Source: an uncultured Eubacteriales bacterium (GTDB taxonomy: Bacteria; Bacillota; Clostridia; Oscillospirales; Oscillospiraceae). Taken from it: a stretch of DNA of 64,000 bases. The DNA is taken from assembly GCA_900544405.1 (NCBI GenBank), contig UQVA01000005.1, positions 1 through 64,000 on the forward strand, written 5' to 3'. The notes beneath the pieces are model-generated. The model had not been told where the DNA came from and made no database searches. It was given only the letters and a program-made list of their open reading frames with translations. Numbering within the stretch: position 1 is the stretch's first letter; each line of letters begins with the position of its first letter. The position numbers and the translations under genes were made by a program. Shown here one piece after another: positions 32,481-40,532 of the stretch.

Positions 32481-32751
32481 GGACGATGGATAAGGCGCCC
32501 ACCATGCCCAGGCTCAGCACCACATTGGAAGTGACGGCAAGGATCACCAGCGTGGTGATCATGGTCAGGGCCACCAGCGTCACGCCGAAGGAACTGGAGT
32601 ACAGAACGCCGCTGTAGGTCTTTTGGTAGACGAAGAAAATGAACAGGCCCACCAGAAAGGCCAGAACCAATGCGATGGCCATGTCCGGCAGGGTCACGGC
32701 ATTCACATTTTCCAGGAAGCTGGACTTAAAAATGTCCTTAAAGCTGATCAT
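32466..32751 (-). pseudogene. DUF4956 membrane protein, C-terminus lost
   Basis: AAGGAG precedes ATG 32751. About 95 codons encode the N-terminal half of DUF4956: helices at about 22-42 and 58-82, then MVGALSIVRFRTA, a hallmark strand. The frame next runs into antisense MATE sequence and stops at 32365 with an arginine-rich nonsense tail. The family is normally around 220 residues. Its VTC-domain partner directly upstream is intact, and VTC plus DUF4956 is a recurring gene pair, so the pair has probably lost function here. Confidence 0.8.
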
Positions 32752-32768
32752 GATCGTTTTTCTCCTTA

Positions 32769-33440
32769 TCAGTCATAGATTCTGCAGGCAGCATATTTGG
32801 AAAACGCACCTGCCCGCCGTCCGGGAAGCTGAACAAGGTCCCGGATGATGTCCGGCAGGAACGCATCCCACTTGACCTCCAGAAGATCCGGTGCGTCTCC
32901 GGCAGGGATGGTGATGCAGTCGGGGTTCAGGAAGTCCGTGGACCGAAAGCCCGTCCGGAGGTCGTAGTCCAGCGTCACCCGGACGTTTCCGGGTCCATAG
33001 AGGAACGGCTCCCGGGTGTAGTCCACAATGGTCTTCGGGGCCAGGCCCTCCCCGCACATTTTCCGGTAAAGTTCCCGCACCAGCGGGCGGCCTGCCGATG
33101 CCATCCAGGCCACATCGCCGTCCACGATCGACTGGGCCTCCCCGGCGCTCAGGGGAGCCGTTTCCTTGCTGCCCAGGCCGCTGCGCTTGCTTTTTTTCTC
33201 CAGGTGGATGACGGAAATATCGTGGTTATAATAGCGGATGCGGAATTTTTCCCGGATATTGATGCCGTCCAGCTTCTCCCGCAGGGCCTTGTCGGTCCCG
33301 TTATCAAAATGCAGGCTGCGGATAAAATACTTTCCGTCTATGGCGTGGGGATCAAGCTGCATGACGGCCGACAGCCGCTGCCGCAGGACCAGCCGGTCGC
33401 AATCGCTGATCTCATGCTTCCATTCATGTCGAAGGTCCAT
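32769..33440 (-). CDS. VTC-domain (polyphosphate polymerase-like) protein
   Basis: The 223-residue protein has the RHEWKHEIS start and a tunnel-fold pattern: R-S-L-H-F-D-N, F-R-I-R-Y-Y-N, H-L-E-K-K, D-Y-x-R-E-P-F, and an L-E-V-K-W strand of basic and acidic residues. This is the VTC domain, related to yeast Vtc4, which makes polyphosphate from ATP. Bacterial members usually sit beside DUF4956 and CotH-like genes. GGAGGTGA lies upstream of ATG 33440. Its partner DUF4956 gene is truncated immediately downstream. Confidence 0.85.
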   Translation of the reverse strand: MDLRHEWKHEISDCDRLVLRQRLSAVMQLDPHAIDGKYFIRSLHFDNGTDKALREKLDGINIREKFRIRYYNHDISVIHLEKKSKRSGLGSKETAPLSAGEAQSIVDGDVAWMASAGRPLVRELYRKMCGEGLAPKTIVDYTREPFLYGPGNVRVTLDYDLRTGFRSTDFLNPDCITIPAGDAPDLLEVKWDAFLPDIIRDLVQLPGRRAGAFSKYAACRIYD

Positions 33441-33772
33441 TCCGTTCACCTCCTTCCGGGATACGGTCATCCGGAGCCGCTCCGGAACGGGGCAGGTCCT
33501 TCCAATACGCCGGAGCGATGTTTGCCCCGGCGGGCTTGACGCCCGTATGCTGGATGTCCGGCATATTTTCGTTTAATATATCATGCCGAAAAAGTGTTTT
33601 CGGCCCGGTGCATTTTTTGTTGATTTCATTTCCTGTTTTGCATGGCTCCCACGCTTCGCCCCGGAGGTCTTGTCCTCCGACAAAAATCAATAAACCTACC
33701 CCATCAAAATGTCGGGGGGAAGGGATTGTATATCCTGCACTTTGCAGGCTGGAATTTCAGCGCCATGTTTTG

Positions 33773-33778
33773 TATAAT
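33773..33778 (+). promoter_or_regulatory. -10 box for the 33814 gene
   Basis: A perfect TATAAT 36 bases before ATG 33814 with no good -35 at the right distance. The rest of the gap 33441-33772 holds nothing I can identify. Confidence 0.45.
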
Positions 33779-33813
33779 ATCACTACAAGAAAAGAAACAG
33801 GAGGTAATCAGAC

Positions 33814-34026
33814 ATGGCATTTTCTCTCGACAGCAAGGTAAAGGACATTCTGAAGAATCCGGCGGCAGCAGCCGTTCTGGACAAGTTCTGCGAGGGCGCA
33901 TCCAAGAACCCCCAGATGAAGCTGGTGGGCGGGCTGACCATGCGGAAGCTGGCATCCTTCCCCCAGTCCGCTTATCTGCAGCCCCATCTGGAGGAACTGG
34001 ACAAGGAACTCCAGGCCATTGAGTAA
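33814..34026 (+). CDS. Small conserved-type protein, 70 aa
   Basis: AGGAGG precedes ATG 33814 and a terminator follows, so the 70-residue protein is a discrete gene. Its sequence (D-S-K-V-K-D-I-L-K-N-P, later G-L-T-M-R-K-L-A, ending in a helical E-E-L-D-K-E-L) resembles a small helical domain that I recall at the C-terminus of some clostridial glycosidases and esterases and as stand-alone proteins. No motif implies catalysis. It is probably a helical bundle; the role is unknown. Confidence 0.65.
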   Translation: MAFSLDSKVKDILKNPAAAAVLDKFCEGASKNPQMKLVGGLTMRKLASFPQSAYLQPHLEELDKELQAIE

Positions 34027-34041
34027 CATTCCATAGGCAAA

Positions 34042-34071
34042 GGCGGTCTCCGGTTTCCGGAGGCCGTTTTT
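34042..34071 (+). terminator. Terminator of the 70-aa gene
   Basis: CGGTCTCCGG (34044-34053) pairs with CCGGAGGCCG (34057-34066) with one G-U; five T follow. Confidence 0.85.
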
Positions 34072-34093
34072 GTCTGCCCAAATGCAGAAAACA

Positions 34094-34124
34094 GGCGGCG
34101 CTTCCGTTTTTCAGAAGCGCCGCC
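34094..34124 (-). terminator. Terminator of the methyltransferase operon
   Basis: An eleven-base stem (34094-34104 with 34114-34124), followed on the minus strand by TGTTTTC. It lies 13 bases after the SDR stop. Confidence 0.7.
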
Positions 34125-34136
34125 TTTGTGATTTTC

Positions 34137-34898
34137 TTAGAAGCAGGTCCAGCCGCCGTCGCACTTGATCTCTTCGCCGTTTACATAACGGGACTGGTCG
34201 CTGGCCAGGAACAGAATGGCGTCCGCCAGGTCCTCCGGCATGGCCAGCTCCCCGGAGAAGTCCAGCAGCTTGCTGGTCCGGCCGAAGCCGAACTCGTCAG
34301 CCGGGGGCATCACCAGCGGAATGTCCGTCACCACGCCGCCGGGAGATAGGGCGTTGCAGCGGATGCCCTCCTCCATGTACATGAACGCCGTGTTCTTCGT
34401 GACGGCCAGAACCGCTCCCTTGCTGGCGCAGTAGGCCGCACCGGCGGTCTGGTGGGTGGCCCCCACGGAGCAGACATTGACAATGACGCCGCCCTCCCCC
34501 TGGGAAAGATACTGCCGGCACTCCTCCCGCAGGCCGTACATCAGGCCGAAGGTGTTGATGCGGAAGGTCTTTTCCAGCATTTCATCGGACATATCGGCGA
34601 TGGCCGTATTGTCGTCCATGACGCCGGCGCAGTTGACGGCCACGTCCAGCCGTCCGAAGGCCGAAATTGCCTTCCGGACCATGCCCACGGCGGCCGCCGG
34701 GTCGCCTACATCCCCGGCATACCAGGTCATTTCCCCGGGCAGGTTCTTGCATTCTTCGGCCAATTCACGAAGCCGTTCTTCCCGGCGGGCCACCGCCACG
34801 ACCTTGGCCCCTTCCCGGCAAAACAGTTCCGCCGTGGCCCGGCCAATCCCGGCGGAAGCACCCGTAACGATGCAAACTTTTCCTTCCAGTCTACCCAT
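34137..34898 (-). CDS. Short-chain dehydrogenase/reductase
   Basis: The 253-residue protein has the TGASAGIG cofactor motif (about 12-19), N-C-A-G after the fourth strand, a V-C-S segment with the catalytic serine and Y-C-A-S-K. It oxidises or reduces an alcohol/ketone with NAD(P). GGAGG precedes ATG 34898. It is the last gene of a three-gene operon after the GcvT-like protein and an unknown protein, with spacing of about ten bases. It probably acts on the demethylated product or the same substrate skeleton. Confidence 0.88.
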   Translation of the reverse strand: MGRLEGKVCIVTGASAGIGRATAELFCREGAKVVAVARREERLRELAEECKNLPGEMTWYAGDVGDPAAAVGMVRKAISAFGRLDVAVNCAGVMDDNTAIADMSDEMLEKTFRINTFGLMYGLREECRQYLSQGEGGVIVNVCSVGATHQTAGAAYCASKGAVLAVTKNTAFMYMEEGIRCNALSPGGVVTDIPLVMPPADEFGFGRTSKLLDFSGELAMPEDLADAILFLASDQSRYVNGEEIKCDGGWTCF

Positions 34899-34908
34899 AG
34901 TAACCTCC

Positions 34909-35898
34909 TTAACAGAAAACCTTCTTCACGACTACGGCAGGGGAATCGTTGCAGCCCACCGTCAGCTCCGCCCCGTCCGGCACATCCGCCCGGACCGTTG
35001 CAAAGCCGATGTTTTTCTCCACGGTATAGCCATAGATGGTCTGGGCGCAGCGGCCCACCTCCACGCCGTACCAATAGACCCGCTCCCAGATGGAAATATC
35101 CTCCGTGGACTCTCTGGAGAATTCCAGACCCACCATCCGGTACTTTGGATGCTCCTTCCGGGCCAGGGCCGCCTCTTTGCCGATAAAATCCTTGTCCGCC
35201 GCCACTGCCCAGCCCAGGCCGCACTCATAGGGACTCAGGTGCTTAAAGTCCTGCTTCAAAGCGAAGCCCTTCTCCATAGGAATGGAGCGCACATAGACCT
35301 CCAGGGTCTGCAATTCCCGGCCGCCGACGGCTTCCACGGCTTTCAGGGCCAGGTCATGGACCTGGGCGCTCTTGTCAAAAGCGGCGTAAATTTCGTAGCC
35401 GTTTTCCCCGGTGAAGCCGGAACGGTGGATGTACACGGGAATATCGCCCAGCTTCCGCCGGCAGATGCCGAAACGTTTCAGCTCGTCCACCGGCTCGTCC
35501 AGCATGGCGTTCATGGCCTTCACGCTCTCCGGGCCCTGAACGGCGTACATATCCCAGTCGTAGGTGATGATCTTCGCATGGATGTCCGCATTGCCCTTGT
35601 GCCGGTCTATCCAGGGCAGCAGCCGGGGACCGTACAGGTCCGAGACCCAGTACAGGCCGTCGGCCATGTGCATGACGATCACATCGTCGATGATCTCGCC
35701 GTTTTCATCCAGGGAAGCGGTGTATTTGGACTTCCCCACCGGCACTTTGGACAGGTCGCTGATGTAGATCTTTTGCAGCACCTCCAGCGCATCCCGGCCC
35801 GTGACCTCTACCAGGTCATGGGTCCAACGGTAAAATCCGATGCCCTTGCGGATGGCTTCCGCATCGGCCCGTGCGACTTTATCTTCCTTGAACAGCAT
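34909..35898 (-). CDS. GcvT-like folate-dependent methyltransferase
   Basis: The 329-residue protein has the aminomethyltransferase fold: an N-terminal folate-binding domain with L-V-E-V-T-G-R-D-A-L and R-S-G-F-T-G-E-N-G-Y-E-I-Y, and a C-terminal barrel with G-L-G-W-A-V. Glycine-cleavage genes (gcvH, gcvP) are absent. This points instead to a stand-alone demethylase of the DMSP/sarcosine/vanillate type that moves a methyl group to tetrahydrofolate. AGGAGG precedes ATG 35898. The gene is flanked by an unknown protein and an SDR and faces a PucR regulator. The methylated substrate is not identifiable. Confidence 0.78.
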   Translation of the reverse strand: MLFKEDKVARADAEAIRKGIGFYRWTHDLVEVTGRDALEVLQKIYISDLSKVPVGKSKYTASLDENGEIIDDVIVMHMADGLYWVSDLYGPRLLPWIDRHKGNADIHAKIITYDWDMYAVQGPESVKAMNAMLDEPVDELKRFGICRRKLGDIPVYIHRSGFTGENGYEIYAAFDKSAQVHDLALKAVEAVGGRELQTLEVYVRSIPMEKGFALKQDFKHLSPYECGLGWAVAADKDFIGKEAALARKEHPKYRMVGLEFSRESTEDISIWERVYWYGVEVGRCAQTIYGYTVEKNIGFATVRADVPDGAELTVGCNDSPAVVVKKVFC

Positions 35899-35912
35899 CT
35901 CGTCCTGCCTCC

Positions 35913-37133
35913 TTACAGCATCCGCAGGTCTTCCTTGCGGATGACCTTGATGTACATATCTTCCTCGTCCCGGTCCTCAATGACGCAGGACCACTCCGGG
36001 CTCACCAGCGTCTTGGCTGCGCCGTTCCACTGGGCCTCGTAGGCATCCACCAGCTCGTCCAGGGGTGCCATTTCATAGCGGGCGGTGAAATCCTCGCTCT
36101 TGACCTTGATCCAGGTCTCGTCCCTGGTCCAGCGGACCATTTCGTAAGGCACCTGCTGCACGTCCAGCATATAGCGGATATAGCCGCCCAGAATGCGCCC
36201 ATCGTTCTCGTCCATTTCATGTGGCACGCCCAGGAAGCTCCGCAGGCCCTCCTTGGCGAAGGGATCGATGAACTGATTCTTGCCCGCCGTGGCAAAGACA
36301 ATGCGGAACACCCGCAGGAACTCGTCCTCATCGGGGGCCATGTCCTTAATGGCCATCATGGGGAACTGAATGGACCAGACCCAGCCCATCTGGGCCACCC
36401 AATGGTAGGCCTTTTCCAGAGACGTTTCCTCGCCGAAATTCTGGGTGTACTGGCCGTTGCGCAGGCACTGGCCCTCCTTGACCATCCGCTCTCTGGGGGT
36501 GTCGTGGATGGGGTCCACGGGCTGCTGCATGTGGTCCAGCCAGCCCTGCTTGGGCAGGCCATACACATCCCGCCGCTCGGCAACTACCCGGCAGTGCTTG
36601 TTGCCGCAGCCCCGGGCCTGGCACATATTCAGGGCCACTTCGTTCTCCGTGCCGTGGGCCGAAGCCAGGTCAAAGTTGGCGGTGAACATACTGGTGGTCA
36701 TGTTGCAAAGCTCGCTGCCCACGATGTCCCAAGGGCAGGTGTCCAGCTCTTTCTCCACCCGGTTCCGGGTGAACTGGACCACCCGGCCCGCCATGTTCTC
36801 CCATTCGTCGCCGGAATCGCCGGTGATGCCGCCCAGCCAGCTGGACTTCTCGCACAGCTCCGGGATGTTAAATGCCTCATAGAGGGATTCGTTTACATAA
36901 TCTTTCTGTTCCTCCGGGGTCCCGGCCACGGCCATATTCATCATATTGGCAATGTCGCAGATCGCCTCGGTGCGCTTTTCCCAGCTGGGTTCAAAAATTC
37001 GCATGACCTGGAAAAGGTTGGCGGTCATGGCAGCAATCTGACGGTTCAGCTGCCGGTAGGCCTCCTCCTCGGTGATGAGCTTGCCCCAGGCGGTTGCAAA
37101 GCATTTCCGGGAATCCAATTTTTCTTTCAGCAT
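35913..37133 (-). CDS. Unknown 406-aa protein in a putative demethylation operon
   Basis: AGGAGG stands before ATG 37133; the frame extends further upstream but past the promoter. I do not recognise the protein with confidence. It has no signal peptide or membrane helix. The N-terminal 120 residues are helical. C171, C176 and C181 form a C-x4-C-x4-C group within M-C-Q-A-R-G-C-G-N-K-H-C-R-V-V, which recalls the cysteines near the end of V4R-type small-molecule-binding domains. The C-terminal half is tryptophan-rich with W-T-R-D-E-T-W. It leads the operon, so it may be the substrate-activating or substrate-binding subunit for the methyltransferase. That role is inference from position. Confidence 0.7.
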   Translation of the reverse strand: MLKEKLDSRKCFATAWGKLITEEEAYRQLNRQIAAMTANLFQVMRIFEPSWEKRTEAICDIANMMNMAVAGTPEEQKDYVNESLYEAFNIPELCEKSSWLGGITGDSGDEWENMAGRVVQFTRNRVEKELDTCPWDIVGSELCNMTTSMFTANFDLASAHGTENEVALNMCQARGCGNKHCRVVAERRDVYGLPKQGWLDHMQQPVDPIHDTPRERMVKEGQCLRNGQYTQNFGEETSLEKAYHWVAQMGWVWSIQFPMMAIKDMAPDEDEFLRVFRIVFATAGKNQFIDPFAKEGLRSFLGVPHEMDENDGRILGGYIRYMLDVQQVPYEMVRWTRDETWIKVKSEDFTARYEMAPLDELVDAYEAQWNGAAKTLVSPEWSCVIEDRDEEDMYIKVIRKEDLRML

Positions 37134-37334
37134 GATATGCCTCCTATTCTCGTGTGCTGTTGTGCCTTCATTATAAACGAGATGGGCTGTTGGGGAAATT
37201 CTACAAAAGGCCGGTTTTTTCTTACTCCCGCCCCTGCAATTTGTATTCCGACAACCCATACAAATTACAGGGTCTGATTTTGGGCATAATGCCGATAGCA
37301 AAGGATTTCCCCTACAAAATGTACTGTTCCCGCC

Positions 37335-37363
37335 TTGACAGGCTGCAGGGAGGAACTTATAAT
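37335..37363 (+). promoter_or_regulatory. Promoter of the PucR-type regulator
   Basis: TTGACA (37335-37340) and TATAAT (37358-37363), both perfect, 17-base spacer. On the opposite strand a TATAAT (37170-37175) with a poor -35 serves the 37133 operon. The 200 bases between the two are the likely operator region. Confidence 0.85.
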
Positions 37364-37396
37364 AAATGTTAAGAAAACGTTGGGAGGAGCGCACCC

Positions 37397-38911
37397 ATGA
37401 AGCTGTGCAGCGACATTCTCTATTGGCGGCTGAAAGAAGAACTGAATACCGTTTCCCGGAAGGGCTGTCCGGGCAGCGATCTGATTCTGAGCCGTCCGGA
37501 ATTTTACCTGGACCGGACCCAATCCTTCGAGAAAAACCGGGTCTACGTCTGCTCGGCGGATCACCTGCCTCAGGACCCCCGGATCGGCGAGAATGTATGC
37601 CTCATCTGCCTGGGCCAGTGCTGGAATCTCAACGCCTATTATAGCCGGTGCAGCGTCATTCTGGTGGAGGGCAGCTGGGACATTTTCCGGGTGTTCAACC
37701 TGGTCCAGGAAATCTTCAACCGCTACGACAGCTGGGAGGAGCAGCTCTGGTCCATCCTCCGCCACGGAGCAGGACTTTCCCAAATGCTGGATGTCAGCCG
37801 GGGCATTTTTGAAAATCCCCTGCTGCTCACGGGAACGGATTTCCGCTACCTGGGGGTCACGGAGGAAGATTACCTGAAAAATCAGCTGGGGCACCAGCTG
37901 GATACCCAGACCTTTGACGTGGAAAAAATGGCCACGTTCCTGTCCCTGCACGATATGTCCATCCACGTCCGGGAGCCGCTGCTGCTGGAATTGCAGGGGC
38001 GGCGGTCCCTGTCCGTGAACATTTTCGACCAGGAGGAATATCTGGGCTGCCTCACGGTGCTGGAAGGCCAGCGGGCTTTCCGGGATTCCGACAAGGCCCT
38101 GGCGGTCTTTTTCTGCAAGCTGCTGCGGCAGGCCATTTTGCAGAATCCGGTGCTGTCCGGCACCCGGGCAGCCGTGCGCCGGGCCTTGCGGAGCGTCATT
38201 TCCGGGCAAAGCGTGGATTTCGAGCATCGCCGGGCCATGCGTCTGGAAAGTGAGAAAAACGACTGGGTCTGCGTGAAGCTCCTGCCCCGGTCCGGCAGCA
38301 CCCACCTGCCGGGAGCCTATCTGTCCGCCGCTCTGGAGGAGCGGTTCCCCGGGGCCATTGCCTTTGAATTTGAGGATGCCGTGGCCGCTTTCCTCCCGGC
38401 GGAGCAGGAAAATAAAGAGGCGCAGACCACGCCCATGCTGGAAAAGCTGGGGGTCATCTGCGGCATTTCTTCGGTATTTTCCAATTTGTACGACGCCAAT
38501 CACGCCTGGTTTCAGGCCTCCGCCGCCCTGCAAAAAGGACTTTCCAAAGGGGACAGTGGGCCGGTATACCATTTTCAGGACTACCTGCTCCCCCAGATGC
38601 TCAGCGCCGCCCTTGCGGGCCGCCCCTCCTGGGTCTATTACACGGAGGGCCTGAAGCGGCTGAAGGAACACGACGGCAATTCTCAGGTGTCCTACCTGCA
38701 CACCCTGCGGACATATCTGGACTGCAATCTGTCCGTGACCCGGACCGCCTCGGCGCTGTTCCTGCACCGCTCCACCCTTCTGGACCGGCTCTCCCATATC
38801 ACCGCCATGCTGGGCAGCGACCTGAAAGACCCGGACGAGTGCCTGACCCTGGGCCTGGTCCTCCGGGCTGAGGTAGAACAGCAGCGTACAGAACAAAGCG
38901 TTCTGAAATAA
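37397..38911 (+). CDS. PucR-family transcriptional regulator
   Basis: The 504-residue protein has a variable sensor-like N-terminus, a GGDEF-related middle and a C-terminal PucR helix-turn-helix: L-R-T-Y-L-D-C-N-L-S-V-T-R-T-A-S followed by L-F-L-H-R-S-T-L, about 430-480. PucR regulators activate nearby catabolic operons, for example purine or aromatic use. GGGAGGAG precedes ATG 37397. It faces away from the three-gene methyltransferase operon across a 260-base gap, the usual layout for a dedicated regulator. The ligand is presumably the operon's substrate. Confidence 0.85.
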   Translation: MKLCSDILYWRLKEELNTVSRKGCPGSDLILSRPEFYLDRTQSFEKNRVYVCSADHLPQDPRIGENVCLICLGQCWNLNAYYSRCSVILVEGSWDIFRVFNLVQEIFNRYDSWEEQLWSILRHGAGLSQMLDVSRGIFENPLLLTGTDFRYLGVTEEDYLKNQLGHQLDTQTFDVEKMATFLSLHDMSIHVREPLLLELQGRRSLSVNIFDQEEYLGCLTVLEGQRAFRDSDKALAVFFCKLLRQAILQNPVLSGTRAAVRRALRSVISGQSVDFEHRRAMRLESEKNDWVCVKLLPRSGSTHLPGAYLSAALEERFPGAIAFEFEDAVAAFLPAEQENKEAQTTPMLEKLGVICGISSVFSNLYDANHAWFQASAALQKGLSKGDSGPVYHFQDYLLPQMLSAALAGRPSWVYYTEGLKRLKEHDGNSQVSYLHTLRTYLDCNLSVTRTASALFLHRSTLLDRLSHITAMLGSDLKDPDECLTLGLVLRAEVEQQRTEQSVLK

Positions 38912-38917
38912 ACATAC

Positions 38918-38955
38918 GCCCCCGGCGGACCGGATGATTCCGGTCCGCCGGGGGC
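38918..38955. terminator. Bidirectional terminator
   Basis: A sixteen-base perfect GC stem (38918-38933 with 38940-38955) between the converging ends of the PucR gene and the 38995 hydrolase gene. Confidence 0.8.
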
Positions 38956-38994
38956 ATCGTTTCAAGTATCCGTTCTCGCCTGTCTGCGGAGGCA

Positions 38995-40500
38995 TCAAAT
39001 GCGGGTCAGGTGTGTCACCTGGGCTCCGCCGGCAAAAACATGGTTGGAACAGGTCTCCACCTGAGCCTGATCGCCGGAGAAGGTAAAGGTGATGGAAGTC
39101 TCATTGCAGGTCTCTACCATGCGGAGGCTAAGCCGAAATACATTGTCCGCTTCCCAGCAGCCGCTGCACAGCGCTATGGACGGCATTCCCGGAAGCTCGT
39201 TGCGCAGACGGGTCCCATCCATGGCAGCCGTCAGGCTCTGGGGCTTCCCGTCAACCAGACAGGTAAGGGTGCAGGCATTCTCCGCAAAGGTAAGGGAAAG
39301 GGCCTTCGCACCGCCGGGCCGGTCTTCTCCGGACATAAAGCGGACCATTCCGGCATCCGCCAAAGCAAAGTAGCCGTCGGTAACGGCATATGTACTTCCG
39401 TTGATCTTCTCTTGCAGCGGCGATTCCGGGCTGCGCCGAGGGGCAGGCAATGCCAGCATTTGCATCCGGCGGGCAAGGTGGGCAGAAGCCTCCGGGTCTT
39501 CCGGCAGGATCTCCGTTTCCGGCCCGGGCAAAGCATCCATCCACTTCCAGATGGTATCCAGCGCCTTCTGGGGCATGGCACCGCCAGTGGAGCCGGAAGC
39601 ATTTTCCGTAATGGCCAGCAGCATGTCCCGCTCCGGGAACACAATGGTGAACTGTCCCATGGCGCCGTCCGCCCGGTAGACCCCCTTGGGGCGGCACATC
39701 CAGATCTGGAAGCCGTAGCCAACAAAATTATCCTCCGCCGGAGGATTGACCGCCCGCTCCGTAGCGGAATCATTCTGCTTGGAGGTCGCAAGCTTTACAT
39801 AATCCTCCGCCAGGATCCGCTCGCCCTCCCAGACGCCGCCGTCTGCGTAGAGTTTCATCAGTCGCAGGTTGTCCTCCGTGGTAGCGAACAGGCCCCCGCC
39901 GCCGATCTCCATACCGTCTGGCATCGTGATCCAGCGCAGATTCTCTGCATCAATACCGATTTTGTCAAACAGCCGGGGCTTCAGGTAATCGTGCAGACCC
40001 AGACCGGTGAGCTTCCGCACGATCGCTCCCAAAAAGGTGGAACCGGTGGAATTGTACATGAAGGTCGTTCCCGGAACATGGTTGACCGGGGTAGCCAAGA
40101 ATTCCCGTATCCAGTCCTTACTGGGCCGGGGCATGGTATCCATACCGCAGCCCATGCACAGTACGTCCCGGACCGTGAGTTTTTTCAGATTTTCGGAAGG
40201 ATTTTCCGGAATTTCATCGGCAAAAATATCCACGATTCGGTCCGTCAGCTTCAAAAGTCCCTCCGTGTAGGCGATGCCTACGGCGGTAGCGGCATAGGTC
40301 TTGGTGTGAGATTGCAGGCCATGGCGGATACCGGAGGCATAGGGGGCCCACCAGCCCTCGGCGCAGACCTTGCCATGACGCATGATCATCAGGCCATGGG
40401 GCTCGGTCCAGCCTTCCTCCAATCTATCCAGCAGCCATTCAACGGATGCGGAAGGAATGCCGACGGCTTCCGGTGTGGTGCGGGGAAATTCTTTACGCAT
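38995..40500 (-). CDS. Beta-lactamase-family serine hydrolase
   Basis: The 501-residue protein has the class C/DD-peptidase-like fold: S64-x-x-K67 in SHTK, Y149-N-S, and a G-G-G-G-L-F segment. The last 150 residues are a beta-rich lipocalin-like domain. There is no signal peptide, so it acts inside the cell. Such proteins are often esterases (EstB type) rather than beta-lactamases. GGAGG precedes ATG 40500. It is the last gene of a minus-strand run with two other esterases, 32 bases after the CE2-like gene, which suggests a role in removing acyl groups from an imported compound. Confidence 0.82.
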   Translation of the reverse strand: MRKEFPRTTPEAVGIPSASVEWLLDRLEEGWTEPHGLMIMRHGKVCAEGWWAPYASGIRHGLQSHTKTYAATAVGIAYTEGLLKLTDRIVDIFADEIPENPSENLKKLTVRDVLCMGCGMDTMPRPSKDWIREFLATPVNHVPGTTFMYNSTGSTFLGAIVRKLTGLGLHDYLKPRLFDKIGIDAENLRWITMPDGMEIGGGGLFATTEDNLRLMKLYADGGVWEGERILAEDYVKLATSKQNDSATERAVNPPAEDNFVGYGFQIWMCRPKGVYRADGAMGQFTIVFPERDMLLAITENASGSTGGAMPQKALDTIWKWMDALPGPETEILPEDPEASAHLARRMQMLALPAPRRSPESPLQEKINGSTYAVTDGYFALADAGMVRFMSGEDRPGGAKALSLTFAENACTLTCLVDGKPQSLTAAMDGTRLRNELPGMPSIALCSGCWEADNVFRLSLRMVETCNETSITFTFSGDQAQVETCSNHVFAGGAQVTHLTRI

Positions 40501-40532
40501 AAGGGATACCTCCTAAATCAAATATCAGAAAA

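Noticed and set aside
34909..35898. Glycine-cleavage T protein (gcvT)
   Set aside because: No gcvH or gcvP is nearby, and the neighbours are an SDR, an unknown protein and a PucR regulator. A substrate-specific demethylase fits better.
38995..40500. An antibiotic-resistance beta-lactamase
   Set aside because: There is no signal peptide, the protein is long with a lipocalin-like tail, and it sits among esterases. An esterase role is more likely.
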